Below are positions 1 to 5,125 of a stretch of DNA of 5,125 nucleotides, in pieces. The stretch comes from Acidimicrobiaceae bacterium. Lineage in GTDB: Bacteria; Actinomycetota; Acidimicrobiia; Acidimicrobiales; RAAP-2. The stretch covers positions 1 to 5,125 of the forward strand of contig PMFY01000054.1 in NCBI GenBank assembly GCA_003157945.1, read 5' to 3'. The translations under genes and the position numbers were made by a program. Every line of letters starts with the position of its first letter. Position 1 is the first letter of the stretch. A model generated the notes under the pieces. That model made no database searches and was not told where the DNA came from. It was given only the letters and a program-made list of their open reading frames with translations.

Positions 1-30
1 GGTGGTGGCGGTGGCGGTGGCGGTGGCGGT
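1..30. repeat. Short tandem repeat (GGTGGC hexamer) inside the TetR coding region
   Basis: Bases 7-30 are four perfect copies of GGCGGT, preceded by GGTGGT. Read on the minus strand in the TetR frame this is alternating ACC and GCC codons, giving Thr-Ala repeats at the C-terminal tail. The unit is six bases, so copy-number change would add or remove two residues without shifting the frame. The array may continue to the left of the window. Confidence 0.8.
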
Positions 31-669
31 GCGGTCCGGGGCAACGCGGACCGGGCCGGCTCGGGCGGTGTCGACCGGCAGGCCGATGAGAGCGGCCAGC
101 CCCCGGAGCGCGAGGTCGTCGGGGACGGAGCCGGGGTCGAGTCGTTCCTGCATGGCCAGCCCGTTGAGCAGCGCCTTGATCAGCACGGCCAGCTCCTCGG
201 GTGTGGCGTCCGGTACCGCGCCCACGGACGAGGTCCAGGCGTCGATGCGCCGAGCGCTGTAGCGCAGCGCTTCGGAGTTGCGGACCCGGATGACGTCGGC
301 GACCTCGGGGTCGCGGGCGGCGCGGAGCCAGAGCTCGTGCTCCAGCAGCGGCCACCGTGACGACTCCCGGTCGGAGGTGTCGGCCACAGTGGCCCACACG
401 GCGCCCAGCTGGCCGGCGGGGGAGTCGGACACCGCCACCTCGGCCAGGAGCACGGTGAGCACCGAGTCCTTCCAGGCGTCGAGGAGGGCCAGCAGCAGGC
501 CCTGCTTGGAGCCGAAGTGGGCGTAGACGGCGCCGGAGGTCCGCCCGGCCGCTTCGGCCACGGCATCGACGGACACGGCGTCCACACCCTGCTCGGCGAA
601 GAGCTCGGCGGCCGCGGCCAACAGACGTGACCGGGTCTCCGCCTTGCGCTCGCCCTGCGTCCTCGACAT
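1..669 (-). CDS. TetR-family transcriptional regulator, 3' end outside the window
   Basis: Translating the minus strand from the ATG at 669 gives 223 residues with no stop before base 1, so the C-terminus is missing. Residues about 11-58 form a classic TetR N-terminal helix-turn-helix: ETRSRLLAAAAELFAEQGV, then VDAVAEAAGRTSGAVYAHFGSK with the conserved G46, Y49, F52 and K55. The remainder is a helical, variable ligand-binding region (WPLLEHELWLRAARDPE at about 106-122 is typical) whose effector cannot be read from sequence. The start is supported by purine-rich GGAGTGGGAG at 682-673, just upstream. TetR proteins bind palindromic DNA as dimers and usually repress until a small ligand binds; divergence from the aldehyde dehydrogenase gene suggests it controls that gene and itself (inference). 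Oddity: the last visible residues (about 214-223) are an alternating Thr-Ala tract encoded by a hexanucleotide repeat, beyond the usual 190-220 residue TetR length. Confidence 0.92.
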   Translation of the reverse strand, partial: MSRTQGERKAETRSRLLAAAAELFAEQGVDAVSVDAVAEAAGRTSGAVYAHFGSKQGLLLALLDAWKDSVLTVLLAEVAVSDSPAGQLGAVWATVADTSDRESSRWPLLEHELWLRAARDPEVADVIRVRNSEALRYSARRIDAWTSSVGAVPDATPEELAVLIKALLNGLAMQERLDPGSVPDDLALRGLAALIGLPVDTARAGPVRVAPDRTATATATATT

Positions 670-689
670 CCGCTCCCACTCCGGTCGAC

Positions 690-703
690 GTTCGGGGGTG
701 AAC
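690..703. promoter_or_regulatory. Short inverted repeat over the presumed TetR -10 box, possible autoregulatory site
   Basis: GTTC at 690-693 and GAAC at 700-703 are perfect 4-base arms around a 6-base spacer. The element overlaps the presumed minus-strand -10 box (701-706) and the expected start point near 694. A TetR dimer bound here would block its own transcription, but 4-base arms can occur by chance, so this is weak. Confidence 0.3.
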
Positions 704-729
704 CTACATATATCGGGAGCGTTATGCAA
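701..729 (-). promoter_or_regulatory. Predicted promoter of the TetR gene
   Basis: On the minus strand a -35-like TTGCAT (729-724) is followed, after exactly 17 bases, by a -10-like TAGGTT (706-701), matching the TANNNT pattern common in actinobacteria. The expected start near 694 would leave a leader of about 25 bases containing the ribosome binding site. The surrounding AT-rich patch (about 704-730, including CATATAT) is unusual for this GC-rich gap, which supports a promoter location. Assignment is by pattern only. Confidence 0.45.
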
Positions 730-848
730 CTGTCGGCGGATTCGCCCGTGATCGTGTTCGGGCGGCGGCGACGAGCGTGATGCCCGGCGTTGCCCTCTGC
801 GCCGCCGAGCACCGATCCACCCGATCCGACTCCGTCCCGTCGCGGGCC

Positions 849-873
849 GCCCGACCGGTGCCCTGGGTCGGGC
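849..873. promoter_or_regulatory. Inverted repeat A, candidate TetR operator upstream of the aldehyde dehydrogenase promoter
   Basis: GCCCGACC (849-856) and GGTCGGGC (866-873) are perfect 8-base inverted arms separated by 9 bases. The right arm overlaps the expected -35 region of the aldehyde dehydrogenase promoter (about 870-875). It uses the same 7-base half-site and the same 9-base spacer as the repeat at 899-923, with the arms in the opposite order. Size and symmetry fit a TetR-type operator (inference). Confidence 0.5.
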
Positions 874-892
874 ATTCTCGGGACGCGGCCCC

Positions 893-898
893 TACAGT
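893..898 (+). promoter_or_regulatory. Predicted -10 box of the aldehyde dehydrogenase gene
   Basis: TACAGT matches the TANNNT -10 pattern and lies between the two long inverted repeats. It predicts a start point near 905, giving a leader of about 33 bases before the ATG at 938. No good -35 hexamer lies 16-18 bases upstream, which is common for actinobacterial promoters but also weakens the call. Confidence 0.4.
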
Positions 899-923
899 GG
901 TCGGGTCGCCCCATCACCCGACC
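899..923. promoter_or_regulatory. Inverted repeat B, candidate TetR operator over the aldehyde dehydrogenase start point
   Basis: GGTCGGGT (899-906) and ACCCGACC (916-923) are perfect 8-base inverted arms around a 9-base spacer. The element begins directly after the presumed -10 box and covers the expected start point, a typical repressor position. Its centre is 50 bases from that of inverted repeat A (849-873). It could alternatively fold as a leader hairpin just ahead of the ribosome binding site AAGGGAG (927-933). Confidence 0.55.
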
Positions 924-937
924 TGCAAGGGAGCACC

Positions 938-2368
938 ATGTCCACGCACGCCAACACCCGCGACTCGCTCTACATCGACGGGGCCTGGGTCCCGTCCACC
1001 GGCTCCGGATCGATCGACGTGATCGACTCCACCACCGAGGAGGTCATGGGCACCGTCCCCGAGGGCACCACCGGGGACGTCGACCGGGCCGTCGCCGCGG
1101 CCAAGGCCGCCTTTCCGGCGTGGTCGGCCCGCCCGCTCGAGGAACGCACCGCGCTCCTGTCCAAGGTGGCCGAGGCCCTGGGCGCCCGGATGGACGACCT
1201 GGCCGATCTCATCACCCACGAGGTCGGGATGCCGCGCATCCTGTCCCAGCTCGTCCAGGTCGGCCTGCCGCTCAACTCGTTCGCCTCGGCCGCCCAGGTG
1301 GCCGCCGACTTCACGTGGGAGCAGACGATCGGCAACTCGCTCATCGTGCGCGAGCCCATCGGTGTCGTCGGCTGCATCACGCCGTGGAACTACCCGCTCC
1401 ACCAGATCGCCGCCAAGGTGGCCCCGGCCCTCGCCGCCGGTTGCACCGTCGTCGTGAAGCCGAGCGAGGTCGCCCCGCTCAACGCCTTCGTGCTGGCCGA
1501 GATCATGGACGAGGTCGGCGTGCCCGCCGGTGTGTTCAACCTCGTGACCGGGTTCGGCCCGGTCGTCGGCGAGGCCATCGCCGCCCACAAGGACGTGGAC
1601 ATGGTGTCCTTCACCGGCTCGACACGGGCCGGCAAGCGGGTCACCGAGGTCGCCGCCGGCACCGTCAAGCGGGTGGCCCTGGAGCTCGGCGGCAAGTCGG
1701 CCAACGTCATCCTGCCCGACGCCGACCTGGCCACCGCCGTCCCCGACGGGCTCAACAAGTGCTACATGAACTCGGGGCAGACCTGCAGCGCCCTGACCCG
1801 CATGCTGGTCCCCCGGGACAAGTTGGGTGAGGTCGAGGAGCTGGCCCGCACGGCCGCCGAGTCCTTCACGCCGGGTGACCCCTTCGACGGGGCGTCCCGG
1901 ATCGGACCGCTCGTCTCGGCGGCCCAGCGCGACCGGGTGCGGGGCTACATCGACAAGGGCCTCGGCGAGGGCGCCAGGCTGGTGACCGGCGGTGCCGACG
2001 CACCCGACGGGCTCGAGCGCGGGTTCTTCGTGGCGCCGACCGTCTTCTCCGACGTCACCCGGGACATGACCATCGCCCGCGAGGAGATCTTCGGGCCGGT
2101 GCTGGTCATCATCCCCTACGACAGCGAGGACGAGGCCGTCGAGATCGCCAACGACACCGACTACGGCCTGGCCGGCGGCGTCTGGTCCGGGGACCCGGAG
2201 CACGCCAAGGCCGTGGCCCGGCGGCTGCGCACCGGCCAGGTCGAGGTCAACGGCGGCAGCTTCAACCCGGGTGCACCGTTCGGTGGCTACAAGCAGTCGG
2301 GCAACGGCCGCGAGTTCGGCTCCTTCGGCCTGGAGGAGTTCCTCGAGGTCAAGGCCATGCAGCTCTGA
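938..2368 (+). CDS. NAD(P)+-dependent aldehyde dehydrogenase (ALDH superfamily)
   Basis: This 476-residue protein has the usual full length of a soluble ALDH subunit, an enzyme that oxidises an aldehyde to the carboxylic acid with NAD(P)+. All landmark motifs are present: TPWN with N151 (oxyanion hole), VVKPSE with K174 (cofactor binding), FTGSTRAG at 225-232 (Rossmann glycine loop), LELGGKSA with general base E249, GQTC with nucleophile C283, and EEIFGPV at 382-388 (cofactor ribose contact). The C-terminus carries [13 protein letters not shown] (447-459), also canonical. The ATG is preceded by AAGGGAG four bases upstream. It is divergent from a TetR gene, with candidate operators in the gap, so expression is probably repressor-controlled. 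The physiological aldehyde cannot be assigned; the pattern resembles broad-range actinobacterial catabolic ALDHs. Codons end almost always in G or C, unlike the genes at the right of the window. Confidence 0.95.
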   Translation: MSTHANTRDSLYIDGAWVPSTGSGSIDVIDSTTEEVMGTVPEGTTGDVDRAVAAAKAAFPAWSARPLEERTALLSKVAEALGARMDDLADLITHEVGMPRILSQLVQVGLPLNSFASAAQVAADFTWEQTIGNSLIVREPIGVVGCITPWNYPLHQIAAKVAPALAAGCTVVVKPSEVAPLNAFVLAEIMDEVGVPAGVFNLVTGFGPVVGEAIAAHKDVDMVSFTGSTRAGKRVTEVAAGTVKRVALELGGKSANVILPDADLATAVPDGLNKCYMNSGQTCSALTRMLVPRDKLGEVEELARTAAESFTPGDPFDGASRIGPLVSAAQRDRVRGYIDKGLGEGARLVTGGADAPDGLERGFFVAPTVFSDVTRDMTIAREEIFGPVLVIIPYDSEDEAVEIANDTDYGLAGGVWSGDPEHAKAVARRLRTGQVEVNGGSFNPGAPFGGYKQSGNGREFGSFGLEEFLEVKAMQL

Positions 2369-2395
2369 GGCGGTAGCGGTCGGCGAACCCGCCGG

Positions 2396-2409
2396 CGACG
2401 ACGTCGTCG
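2396..2409. repeat. 14-bp perfect palindrome in the convergent intergenic gap
   Basis: CGACGACGTCGTCG is fully self-complementary and lies 27 bases after the aldehyde dehydrogenase stop codon, four bases before the main hairpin. It could add to transcription termination or be a protein site; GC-rich DNA also makes such palindromes by chance. Confidence 0.35.
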
Positions 2410-2412
2410 TGT

Positions 2413-2439
2413 GGACGGGCCGCCCCCGGCGGCCCGTCC
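2413..2439. terminator. Strong hairpin between convergent genes, probable bidirectional terminator
   Basis: GGACGGGCCGCC (2413-2424) and GGCGGCCCGTCC (2428-2439) form a perfect 12-bp stem with a 3-base loop. It lies between the aldehyde dehydrogenase stop (2368) and the convergent flavoprotein stop (2453), so it can serve both transcripts. No T-run follows on either strand, as is frequent for hairpin terminators in GC-rich actinobacteria, so the call rests on stem strength and position. Confidence 0.7.
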
Positions 2440-2452
2440 GACGCGTCGGCGC

Positions 2453-3637
2453 TCAGAGGCCGAACTGGTCGTCGACGAGGCCGAGGTGGATGCGGGCGGC
2501 GTCCATGTAGGTCTTCTCGCCGATGAAGACGTGCTGGGTGCCCGTATAGAGGTCGCGGAAGGCGCGCTCGAGCCGCGTGCCCTCGCGGATCGCCGACGTG
2601 CCGGCCGCCAGGTGGGCCCACTGGACGACCTCCCGGCTGGCCTCGGTGGCGTAGGTGGCGGCCACCCGCAGGTCGGCCCGCATCGTGGGCGTCAGCGCGC
2701 CGTCCTCGAGCACCTGGCGCTCGGCCACGCCGAACGCGTCGAGCACGAGCAGGTGGGCCGCCTGCCACATGGCCTTGTGGTGGGAGAGTCCCCGCTGGAA
2801 CGTGGCCCGGTTGGCCAGGGCCCCGTCGTCCCCCATGCGCACCTTGGTGCGGGCCAGCTCGGCGACGTCGTCGAGCATGCTCTTGGCCACGCCTAGCGCC
2901 CATGACGCGTGACCGGCTGCGGTGACCGGCATCATGCCCATGCGGGTGGCCGGCGATGCGCCGCGATGTGGCTCGCGAACGAACAGTCCAAAGGTGCGGC
3001 TCTTCGGGACGAAGACGTTCTCGACGCTGTAGTCATAGGACCCGGTTCCCTTGAGCCCCTGGACATGCCAGCCGTCCTTGAAGTTAATCTCTGCGCGTGG
3101 AAGCACGGCGACCTGCATGTCGGGGAGGCCTTCGCTGACCCAGCGCATCTCGCCGTTGTCCATCGGGAAGAAGCCGGCCGCGACGTACTCGGAATGACCG
3201 GTGCCTGAGCCGAAGCTCCACGAACCGTTCAGCAGGTAGCCGCCGTCGACGGCTGTCCCCTGCCCGTTGGGGAAGAACTGGCCACCCATCGTGACCCGGT
3301 TGTCGTGCGCGGTGAACACCTCGGCAAAGCCGTCGTCGGGCAGATAGGCTGCCGCGGCGAACGATGATGGCAGATTCGCGATGCCTATCCATCCGAATGA
3401 GCCATCTTGCCAGGCCATTTCGATCCACGTCTCGATCATCTCGGTGAACGACGGTTCGACGCCACCGGCGGCGACCGGATTGAATGAGGACATCAACCCG
3501 CTGGCCCACATCTCGTTGACAATCCCCGGGGTAAGAGTGCGCATCCGCTCGGATTCGGCGGCCTCGGCCTGCACGAGGTCGCGCATACCGCGAGCTAGCG
3601 AAACGACCCGGTCATCTGTGTCAACTAACGACGTCAT
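2453..3637 (-). CDS. Acyl-CoA-dehydrogenase-fold flavoprotein, probably a group D flavin-dependent monooxygenase/hydroxylase-like enzyme
   Basis: The product has 394 residues, the usual size of the acyl-CoA dehydrogenase fold: N-terminal helical domain (about 1-110), beta domain (about 115-215) and C-terminal helical domain (about 235-394). In the beta domain, GGYLLNGSWSFGSGTGHSEY (132-151) has the W-x-F-x-S-G-x-x-H pattern of the HsaA/DszC-type monooxygenase branch, not the ITNG form of true dehydrogenases. KGTGSYDYSVENVFVP (196-211) is also typical. The C-terminal RAFRDLYTGTQHVF (358-371) replaces the RD...YEGT segment and lacks the glutamate used as base by many acyl-CoA dehydrogenases. 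Oxygenation of a ring or CoA-linked substrate with reduced flavin is therefore plausible (inference); no flavin reductase is visible here. The start at 3637 is preferred because GGGAAAG lies six bases upstream; ATGs at 3655 and 3652 would give 400 or 399 residues with a poor ribosome site. The gene is convergent with the aldehyde dehydrogenase. GC falls sharply in its N-terminal part. Confidence 0.85.
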   Translation of the reverse strand: MTSLVDTDDRVVSLARGMRDLVQAEAAESERMRTLTPGIVNEMWASGLMSSFNPVAAGGVEPSFTEMIETWIEMAWQDGSFGWIGIANLPSSFAAAAYLPDDGFAEVFTAHDNRVTMGGQFFPNGQGTAVDGGYLLNGSWSFGSGTGHSEYVAAGFFPMDNGEMRWVSEGLPDMQVAVLPRAEINFKDGWHVQGLKGTGSYDYSVENVFVPKSRTFGLFVREPHRGASPATRMGMMPVTAAGHASWALGVAKSMLDDVAELARTKVRMGDDGALANRATFQRGLSHHKAMWQAAHLLVLDAFGVAERQVLEDGALTPTMRADLRVAATYATEASREVVQWAHLAAGTSAIREGTRLERAFRDLYTGTQHVFIGEKTYMDAARIHLGLVDDQFGL

Positions 3638-3643
3638 CTGGCG

Positions 3644-3650
3644 CTTTCCC
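3644..3650 (-). promoter_or_regulatory. Ribosome binding site that selects the start of the flavoprotein gene
   Basis: GGGAAAG on the minus strand lies six bases before the ATG at 3637. The two upstream in-frame ATGs (3655, 3652) have only TCAGACATCACCG ahead of them, with no purine-rich match, so the third ATG is preferred. Confidence 0.5.
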
Positions 3651-3655
3651 ATCAT

Positions 3656-3922
3656 CGGTGATGTCTGACCGCATCAGCGGGAACACTGATACCGGTGACC
3701 GTACTCGACTCCAGATCAGGGCGGGAGGCCTCTCATGCTTAACACCGTTGCCAACGTCGTCGTAATAGTTCTGGGCCTTCACGTGATCTGAAAACCATTG
3801 GTGGACTGCTCACGGCGATGATCGCCGATGAACCGCGCTACGGCTTCCTAATAGCGGAGTGCGAGGCGGCCCAGGAGTTGATCCACCGCGTCCGTGAGGA
3901 CACGCCGGTGACGAGGATCATC
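3656..3922. other. Intergenic region without a convincing gene
   Basis: This stretch separates the SnoaL-like stop from the flavoprotein start, both on the minus strand, and runs at roughly 55-65% GC. It holds a 5-bp inverted repeat ATCAG-N8-CTGAT (3673-3690) upstream of the flavoprotein gene, and a small hairpin CGGCGA-TGA-TCGCCG (3813-3827) about 100 bases after the SnoaL-like stop. Neither is strong enough to name as operator or terminator. Reading frames here are short or continue only as antisense to the SnoaL-like gene. The gap is long enough for the flavoprotein gene to have its own promoter, but I cannot point to clear boxes. Confidence 0.5.
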
Positions 3923-4342
3923 TCACCAGTCCAGCTTTTCGGTGACGAGCTCGCTCGGCGGTGTGACGGTGGCCCATCGCTCGGCGATCTTGCCTCCGGC
4001 GAGGCGCCACATGACAAAGCCATGGAACTCCATGCGCTTTCCGGTCTTCGCATGTGTGCCCGTCCAGATGTTGCGCACCATCACCTTGTCGCCCTCGGCC
4101 ATCGAATCGACCACCTGTACGCGCAGGTCGGGAAGCAGCTGCAGCATATGCTCCATCATCGTTCGGTCCCCGGCGCGGTCAGTGTGCTTGCCACCGGGAC
4201 CGTCGTGGTCGTAGAAGTCTTCCGACATATTTCGGATGATCGCGTCAAGGTCTTTGTTGTTCACGAACTGATCGAAGTGCTCGATGACGAAGCGGCGATT
4301 GCGCTCCTGATCGGTCGTGTCAGCATCTGGCTGGCCGGACAT
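3923..4342 (-). CDS. SnoaL-like protein (NTF2-like fold, polyketide cyclase/ester cyclase family)
   Basis: The product has 139 residues, the normal size for a single-domain SnoaL/NTF2-like protein. It starts with a helix (RRFVIEHFDQFVNNKDLDAI, 17-36), then FYDHDGPGG (43-51) with acidic and His residues of the pocket type, a second helix ending LLPDLRVQV (69-77), and the family strands EGDKVMVRNIWTGTH (83-97), MEFHGFVMWRL (104-114) and GGKIAERWAT (116-125). These barrels are cytoplasmic; known members cyclise polyketides by aldol chemistry, but many are isomerases, hydrolases or of unknown role, so no substrate is assigned. The start is well supported by GGAGAGGTG (4355-4347) just upstream. 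The flavoprotein gene follows in the same direction after 285 bases, so co-function is plausible but one operon is uncertain. Codon use is less GC-biased than in the aldehyde dehydrogenase gene. Confidence 0.88.
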   Translation of the reverse strand: MSGQPDADTTDQERNRRFVIEHFDQFVNNKDLDAIIRNMSEDFYDHDGPGGKHTDRAGDRTMMEHMLQLLPDLRVQVVDSMAEGDKVMVRNIWTGTHAKTGKRMEFHGFVMWRLAGGKIAERWATVTPPSELVTEKLDW

Positions 4343-4593
4343 GGATCACCTCTCCAACGTTTGCAAAAAGCATCGGTGACAATGATTCGTTCGTCTTTCA
4401 CGTTTCGCTCTTGCACAATCCGCTGCACGATGTCGCCGCCTCAAGCAGCGTGATAGACAATCTCGATGGATGGTAGCTATCCCGAGCTGCCCGCGGCAGC
4501 ATCCTGGGCGGCGGCTCGCGTATTCTTTCCCGCCGGAGACTATCGCCACCCGCCGACCGGTCTGGTGCAGCTACGGCGCCCTAACCTTGGATT
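4343..4593. other. Divergent intergenic region between the SnoaL-like and NYN genes
   Basis: The gap must carry promoters for both divergent units. It contains the SnoaL-like ribosome site at its left edge, an 8-bp palindrome TTTGCAAA (4360-4367) followed by an A-rich run, and a small hairpin GCTGCC-CGC-GGCAGC (4486-4500). A -10-like box for the NYN gene lies at its right end (4582-4587). On the minus strand TACCAT (4472-4467) is a possible -10 for the SnoaL-like gene but has no matching -35. I see no convincing gene. Confidence 0.5.
4582..4587 (+). promoter_or_regulatory. Predicted -10 box for a leaderless NYN-domain transcript
   Basis: TAACCT matches TANNNT and ends six bases before the GTG at 4594, so initiation would fall on or next to the first base of the start codon. 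The same TAA is also the in-frame stop that bars any ATG, GTG or TTG start further upstream. No ribosome site precedes the GTG. No clear -35 box is visible. Confidence 0.5.
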
Positions 4594-4974
4594 GTGCGAT
4601 GGATCGTCGACGGCATGAACGTGATCGGGAGCCGCCCCGATGGCTGGTGGAAGGACCGGGGCCGGGCCATGGCCGCGCTGGTAGAGAATCTCGACCGATG
4701 GGCCTCAGGTCAAGCGGACGCGGTGGCGGTGGTCTTCGAACGGCCGCCGTCGACCCCCATGGTCTCCTCCGTGATCGAAATAGCGCACGCGCCCAGGGCC
4801 GCCGCGAACTCAGCCGACGACGAGATCGTCCGGCTTGTCCAGGCTGACGCTGCACCGCACGAAATCCGTGTCGTGACATCGGACAAGGCGCTGAGTGACC
4901 GGATCCGCGGCCTTGGTGCTGAAGTCTTTCCGGCGGTCAGCTTTCGTGACCTCGTCGACCCGCGGGGAAAATGA
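4594..4974 (+). CDS. NYN-domain (PIN-like, YacP-related) putative ribonuclease
   Basis: The product has 126 residues, a single small NYN/PIN-like domain. Diagnostic motifs are: RWIVDGMNVIGS at the N-terminus, with D6 and N9 of the metal-binding site; the strand AVAVVFERPP (43-52) after a helix; NSADDEIVRLV (72-82) with acidic D75, D76 and E77; and IRVVTSDKALSDRIRGLGAEVF (91-112), where TSD (95-97) supplies another acidic residue. The family is predicted or shown to cut RNA with divalent metal; the target cannot be inferred. It starts with GTG; an in-frame stop at 4582-4584 leaves only an ATT between it and this codon. A -10-like TAACCT ends six bases upstream, pointing to leaderless translation. 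Its TGA overlaps the ATG of the nitronate monooxygenase-like gene (ATGA, 4971-4974), so the two are probably translationally coupled. Isolated NYN proteins can act in RNA processing or as toxins; no antitoxin-like partner is visible. Confidence 0.87.
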   Translation: MRWIVDGMNVIGSRPDGWWKDRGRAMAALVENLDRWASGQADAVAVVFERPPSTPMVSSVIEIAHAPRAAANSADDEIVRLVQADAAPHEIRVVTSDKALSDRIRGLGAEVFPAVSFRDLVDPRGK

Positions 4975-5125
4975 CCGTCGGCGGCGGTGCTCCCGCTCCC
5001 AACCGAGTCTGCGAACTCGCGCAAATCGAGATCCCGATCATTCAGGCGCCGATGACCTACATCGCCGGGGCCCGGCTCGCCGCGGCGGTGTCCAACGCCG
5101 GCGCGCTGGGAATCATCGAGACCAC
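4971..5125 (+). CDS. Nitronate monooxygenase / 2-nitropropane dioxygenase family protein, 5' part only
   Basis: Only 51 residues are visible before the window ends in an open frame. After a short Gly/Ala/Pro-rich lead, IEIPIIQAPMTYIAG (19-33) and LAAAVSNAGALGIIE (36-50) match the start of the FMN-binding TIM barrel of nitronate monooxygenases: the P-I-I-Q-A-P-M strand, then the A-V-S-N-A-G-x-L-G loop. These enzymes oxidise alkyl nitronates with O2; related FMN barrels include FabK-type enoyl-ACP reductases and other oxidoreductases, so the reaction is not certain from this fragment. The ATG overlaps the TGA of the NYN gene, with a GGGG run (4964-4967) as a weak ribosome site, implying translational coupling. 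The catalytic part of the protein is outside the window. Confidence 0.85.
   Translation, partial: MTVGGGAPAPNRVCELAQIEIPIIQAPMTYIAGARLAAAVSNAGALGIIET

Noticed and set aside
180..917. Minus-strand open frame of 245 codons over the TetR gene and the intergenic region
   Set aside because: It is out of frame with the clear TetR translation starting at 669, is rich in Pro, Arg and Ser, and would run through the inverted-repeat promoter region.
790..1830. Plus-strand open frame of 346 codons entering the aldehyde dehydrogenase gene
   Set aside because: It is a Gly/Arg/His-rich shifted frame of the real ALDH gene, without any domain signature.
914..2203. Long minus-strand open frame (429 codons) opposite the aldehyde dehydrogenase gene
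   Set aside because: Its translation is low-complexity, rich in Gly, Asp, Val, Arg and His, with no family motif. It is the expected antisense by-product of a gene whose codons nearly all end in G or C. The plus-strand frame encodes a complete ALDH.
2411..2896. Plus-strand open frame of 161 codons opposite the C-terminal part of the flavoprotein gene
   Set aside because: It starts inside the terminator hairpin and shows no recognisable motif; it mirrors the GC-rich codons of the opposite gene.
3838..4053. Minus-strand peptide containing MILVTGV, resembling a Rossmann-fold start
   Set aside because: Only about 27 codons follow this methionine before a stop, no further dehydrogenase motif follows, and the upstream part is a shifted frame of the SnoaL-like gene.
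3743..4453. Plus-strand frame through the intergenic region and opposite the SnoaL-like gene, including the stretch IGGLLTAMIADEPRYGFLIA
   Set aside because: The intergenic stretch looks mildly protein-like, but the frame continues as antisense to the well-supported SnoaL-like gene, has no ribosome site at 3818, and matches no family I know. A decayed gene remnant cannot be excluded.
4470..4847. Plus-strand frame of 125 codons overlapping the start of the NYN gene
   Set aside because: It is out of frame with the NYN motifs, Arg/Pro-rich and lacks a ribosome site.
4594..4974. NYN gene as the toxin of a toxin-antitoxin pair
   Set aside because: No small antitoxin-like gene precedes or overlaps it; its coupled partner is an FMN oxidoreductase-type enzyme, so a toxin role is not supported by the context.

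Overview
The window looks like chromosomal DNA from a high-GC Gram-positive bacterium, most likely an actinomycete in the broad sense. Evidence for this is a very high third-position GC in the left half, TANNNT-type -10 boxes, an apparently leaderless GTG-start gene and an ATGA-overlap gene pair. The species cannot be named from the sequence alone. All six genes belong to recognisable protein families; I see no tRNA, rRNA, CRISPR array, insertion sequence or phage gene.

Left part (1 to about 2370): a TetR-family repressor gene runs leftward off the window edge and is divergent from an NAD(P)+-dependent aldehyde dehydrogenase gene. The 268-base gap between them is rich in inverted repeats. Two perfect 8-bp-arm, 9-nt-spacer inverted repeats built from the same half-site (GGTCGGG/CCCGACC) flank the presumed aldehyde dehydrogenase -10 box. 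A separate short inverted repeat sits on the presumed TetR -10 box. The simplest reading is a repressor that controls its own gene and the dehydrogenase.

Middle (2369 to about 3660): a 12-bp perfect hairpin separates the aldehyde dehydrogenase gene from a convergent leftward gene for an acyl-CoA-dehydrogenase-fold flavoprotein. The latter has features of the group D flavin monooxygenase/hydroxylase branch rather than a true acyl-CoA dehydrogenase. Base composition steps from about 72% GC (2461-3000) to about 62% GC (3001-3660) inside this gene, near the boundary between its beta domain and its C-terminal helical domain.

Right part (3660 to 5125): lower GC throughout. A leftward SnoaL-like (NTF2-fold) gene lies upstream of the flavoprotein gene, separated by 285 bases with no convincing gene. 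A 251-base divergent gap follows, then a rightward pair: a NYN/PIN-like putative RNase gene, probably leaderless, overlapping by ATGA the start of a nitronate monooxygenase/2-nitropropane dioxygenase-family gene cut by the window end.

Taken together, the region looks like catabolic or detoxification gene content (aldehyde oxidation, flavin-dependent oxygenation, SnoaL-like chemistry, nitronate or related FMN oxidation) arranged as several short transcription units. There is no clear evidence of a new defence or mobile system. The most noteworthy points are the paired operators, the intragenic composition step, and the coupled NYN-nitronate monooxygenase pair.
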